This document shows positions 5,450-7,014 of a stretch of 7,014 nucleotides of DNA, one piece after another (position 1 is the stretch's first letter; each line of letters starts with the position of its first letter). Origin of the DNA: Candidatus Yanofskybacteria bacterium RIFOXYD1_FULL_42_10 (lineage in GTDB: Bacteria; Patescibacteriota; Minisyncoccia; 2-02-FULL-40-12; GWA2-44-9); assembly GCA_001795975.1 (NCBI GenBank), contig MGLG01000039.1, positions 1 to 7,014 on the forward strand, in the 5' to 3' direction. The notes below the pieces were generated by a model. That model saw only the letters and a program-made list of their open reading frames with translations, did not search any database and was not told the DNA's origin. The position numbers were made by a program, and so were the translations under genes.

Positions 5450-5458
5450 TTATCCACA
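5450..5458 (+). other. Consensus DnaA-box 9-mer, TTATCCACA
   Basis: An exact match, lying 11 bases upstream of the -35 box of the HTH gene and just past the 3' end of the FMN reductase-like gene. It is a second instance of the sequence at 3914-3922. Confidence 0.35.
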
Positions 5459-5489
5459 GCCGTTTTTTGAGTTTCCCCTTGCGGATCTT

Positions 5490-5783
5490 TTAGTTTTGCT
5501 GTTGTCTCTTAATTTCCCGCGCTTCTTTCAGAGCATTCGCCCACCAAACCAGCTGTTCCAGCATATTTTTTGCGCTGTTCGCATAATCATCCAACGCTCC
5601 TTGAACATAAGCCGGCGACACCGCCTCCGCGAATATGGGAAGTATGTATTCCTTAATATCCAAAAGCTCAACTGAAACACCCTTTGTTTGCAACGCCAAA
5701 TCAACTATCCATTTGGCCGGCTTATCACCAAAACGGCCTTTGCGTACGCTCGCAAGAATAACTTTGATGTTTATATTGTTCAT
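5490..5783 (-). CDS. NADPH-dependent FMN reductase-like protein with the middle deleted
   Basis: A 97-residue frame. Residues 1-62 match the start of the flavodoxin-like NADPH-dependent FMN reductase family: IKVILASVRKGRFGDKPAKW is the first beta strand and FMN-phosphate loop, followed by VELLDIKEYILPIF and EAVSPAYVQG. Residues 63-97 (LDDYANSAKNMLEQLVWWANALKEARE) look like the last helix of the same family. Full-length members are about 180-190 residues; the roughly 90 residues between, including the PEYN(H/R)xxPAxLKNAxD flavin-contact segment and the GG-rich strand, are missing without loss of frame. The product is unlikely to bind FMN normally, so this is probably a decaying gene or an assembled deletion variant. 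The start has no near ribosome site, yet a good promoter remains upstream. Confidence 0.7.
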   Translation of the reverse strand: MNNINIKVILASVRKGRFGDKPAKWIVDLALQTKGVSVELLDIKEYILPIFAEAVSPAYVQGALDDYANSAKNMLEQLVWWANALKEAREIKRQQQN

Positions 5784-5792
5784 AGTTTTTTA

Positions 5793-5821
5793 ATTTTATA
5801 ATTTTCTCCATTTCTAAACAA
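5793..5821 (-). promoter_or_regulatory. Sigma-70-type promoter for the FMN reductase-like gene
   Basis: Minus strand: TTGTTT (5816-5821), a 17-bp spacer, and TAAAAT (5793-5798). Only nine bases separate the -10 box from the ATG at 5783, so the message would be leaderless or nearly so. A run of seven C directly precedes the -35 box (plus-strand G7, 5822-5828). Confidence 0.45.
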
Positions 5822-5860
5822 GGGGGGGTATTTCCGGTTTTCCTATTTTGGTTTTGATCC

Positions 5861-5875
5861 GCCACGAAAAGTGGC
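5861..5875 (-). terminator. Hairpin after tRNA-Gln, possible weak terminator
   Basis: GCCAC (5861-5865) pairs with GTGGC (5871-5875) around five bases, about 15 bases downstream of the tRNA CCA end. The minus-strand tail (GGATCAAAACC) has no T-run, so termination here is uncertain. Confidence 0.3.
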
Positions 5876-5889
5876 ATAGTTATTTTTCA

Positions 5890-5965
5890 TGGCTACCGGG
5901 CTAGGGGTCGAACCTAGAATCTCATGGTTCAGAGCCATGCGTGTTACCAATTACACTACCCGGTA
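5890..5965 (-). tRNA. tRNA-Gln, anticodon CUG, CCA encoded
   Basis: A complete cloverleaf reads on the minus strand. The acceptor stem is TACCGGG/CCCGGTA, the D-arm is GTGT...ACAC with the loop containing TTGGTA, the anticodon stem is CATGG/CCATG with loop CTCTGAA (anticodon CTG, reading CAG), the variable loop is five bases, and the T-arm is CTAGG/CCTAG with loop TTCGACC. The U1-A72 pair and discriminator G73 agree with glutamine tRNAs. The genome encodes the terminal CCA (5890-5892). Confidence 0.95.
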
Positions 5966-5973
5966 ATGGGCTT

Positions 5974-6002
5974 ATTCTACAGCAAAACCCCGCCCTTGAA
6001 AA
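5974..6002 (-). promoter_or_regulatory. Possible promoter of tRNA-Gln
   Basis: Minus strand: TTTTCA (5997-6002), a 17-bp spacer, and TAGAAT (5974-5979, five of six consensus bases), with eight bases before the tRNA 5' end. The -35 element and most of the spacer lie inside one arm of the ftsX terminator. Confidence 0.4.
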
Positions 6003-6029
6003 GCTGTAACATCTTTTCAAGGGCGGGGT
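5984..6029 (-). terminator. Strong hairpin terminator after ftsX
   Basis: A perfect 17-bp stem (5987-6003 with 6013-6029) around a 9-nt loop, with sequence ACCCCGCCCTTGAAAAG on the plus strand. On the minus strand it ends in TTTT, 24 bases after the ftsX stop. The T-tail is short but the stem is very stable. Confidence 0.7.
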
Positions 6030-6053
6030 CACGAATACCAAATCATTAAAATT

Positions 6054-6962
6054 TTATATCTTGAGAAATCTCCTGATCGCCACCGCGCTTGATACAACGC
6101 CAAGCAAAATCCCGACAAATAAAATCAGTAAAACATATTCAAAAATATTCGCGAAAAAGTACCCCATCAGACTCAACCCCGGCATCAACAACTCTATTTT
6201 GGGCGAGGCGAAATAAACAGCCGGATAAAAAATAACCGAAGCGATAAACGCGGCGAACGCTCCATAAATTCCGCCCTCAACAAGATACGGCGCCTTGATC
6301 TGCCAGTTGGAACCGCCGACCAAACGCATAATCTCTATTTCCTGTTTTTGATTATAAATAGTCAGGCGAATTGTGTTAAATGTCACCAAAACGGCAATCG
6401 CCGCCAATATCATTGTCGCCAAAAATCCCCAATTCTGAAGACCGCTGGACACTCCTTCCACTCTTTTGATAACCGCTTCGTTCTCATAAAAATTAATCTT
6501 GTCTATCAAACTGCGCAGTTTGTTTCCCTCTAAAAATCCGACGATAGAAGCGTACTGGCCGGAATCTTTGGCCTTTACATTGAGCGACGCTTGCAAAGGA
6601 TTGTCGTCAAGCTCCGCCAAAGAATCCTGAATCAAGGCGTCGCCGGAATGTCTTGTCTTAAAATCTTCAAGGGCCTGTTCGCGGGAAGTGTAACCGACAT
6701 TTCTTACCGTTCCCAATCCCTCAAGATCTTGTCTCACCATGGCGATTTCTTCCTCCGAAGCGTCAGTCTTAAAATAAACGCTTACATCAACTTTTTCCTG
6801 AAGGCCGGAGACAATCTGATTGGAAATGAAATTCAATGTCATCAATCCTGAAAAAAGCAAAAGAACAAGAGCCATCACTCCGGTAGTTCCGAAGCTGATA
6901 TAACTGTTCCTCTTAAAATTCGTCCACCCCGCGTTAAAAATCCTTTTGATTCTTTTTTTCAT
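6054..6962 (-). CDS. ftsX: Permease-like cell division protein FtsX
   Basis: 302 residues, normal length for FtsX, the membrane partner of the ATPase FtsE. Together they relay divisome signals to periplasmic peptidoglycan hydrolases rather than transporting a substrate. Topology is typical: cytoplasmic basic N-terminus, TM1 about 23-47, an extracellular domain about 48-175 containing VDVSVYFK and the NPLQ version of the conserved NPLP motif (121-124), TM2 about 177-199, the coupling loop TIRLTIYNQKQEIEIMRLVGGSNW (197-220), TM3 about 228-251, TM4 about 272-295, and the cytoplasmic end RRFLKI. The ATG at 6962 has no clear Shine-Dalgarno sequence. A -10-like TATAAA (6977-6982, minus strand) lies 14 bases upstream with a poor -35, so ftsX may have its own start or be read with an ftsE lying beyond the window edge. 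Confidence 0.95.
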   Translation of the reverse strand: MKKRIKRIFNAGWTNFKRNSYISFGTTGVMALVLLLFSGLMTLNFISNQIVSGLQEKVDVSVYFKTDASEEEIAMVRQDLEGLGTVRNVGYTSREQALEDFKTRHSGDALIQDSLAELDDNPLQASLNVKAKDSGQYASIVGFLEGNKLRSLIDKINFYENEAVIKRVEGVSSGLQNWGFLATMILAAIAVLVTFNTIRLTIYNQKQEIEIMRLVGGSNWQIKAPYLVEGGIYGAFAAFIASVIFYPAVYFASPKIELLMPGLSLMGYFFANIFEYVLLILFVGILLGVVSSAVAIRRFLKI

Positions 6963-7014
6963 CCTGTAGTGAAATTTTTATAAGTCAAATATTTCGACTT
7001 GAATAAAAATATTG

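Noticed and set aside
3914..5458. Replication origin
   Set aside because: Two isolated DnaA-type 9-mers 1.5 kb apart, without a cluster, an AT-rich unwinding region or dnaA/dnaN, do not make an origin.
1..7014. UGA recoding, as in some CPR lineages
   Set aside because: No gene uses TGA as a stop, but none contains an in-frame TGA either, so the standard code is sufficient.

Overview
The window most resembles an uncultivated bacterium of the Candidate Phyla Radiation (Patescibacteria, perhaps Parcubacteria). This is inference: the genes are small and compact, most minus-strand genes lack a clear Shine-Dalgarno sequence, the cupin and helix-turn-helix proteins are of types I associate with that group, and a hairpin-rich repeat is present twice. 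The standard code applies: nine protein genes all end in TAA or TAG and none contains an in-frame TGA.

Layout. Positions 1-2699 are read on the plus strand: the 3' part of a carotenoid-desaturase-like FAD oxidoreductase carrying an inserted zinc ribbon, then repeat copy 1 and a terminator, then a probable two-gene operon of a nucleoside-2-deoxyribosyltransferase-like protein and a YjjX-type inosine/xanthosine triphosphatase. A shared terminator separates these from the convergent minus-strand deoC. The rest is on the minus strand. In transcription order from the right end these are ftsX (cell division), a strong terminator, tRNA-Gln(CUG) with encoded CCA, an FMN-reductase-like gene that has lost its middle third to half, an AT-rich gene for a helix-turn-helix protein, repeat copy 2, a four-helix membrane protein resembling DUF2238/YjdF, a cupin protein and deoC.

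The 2-deoxyribosyltransferase-like gene, yjjX and deoC all concern nucleotide or deoxyribose metabolism and suggest a small salvage and nucleotide-cleaning neighbourhood. FtsX and the tRNA are housekeeping. The remaining genes show no obvious common pathway.

The most unusual item is a 217-bp repeat present twice in the same orientation, 3102 bp apart (1333-1549 and 4435-4651). Each copy is a 127-nt interrupted long hairpin followed by three short hairpins. Four of the six scattered differences between the copies fall in predicted unpaired positions, and the loop of one hairpin is inverted between copies. It looks like a structured, possibly mobile, non-coding element. No complete mobile element, CRISPR array, rRNA or prophage gene is visible.
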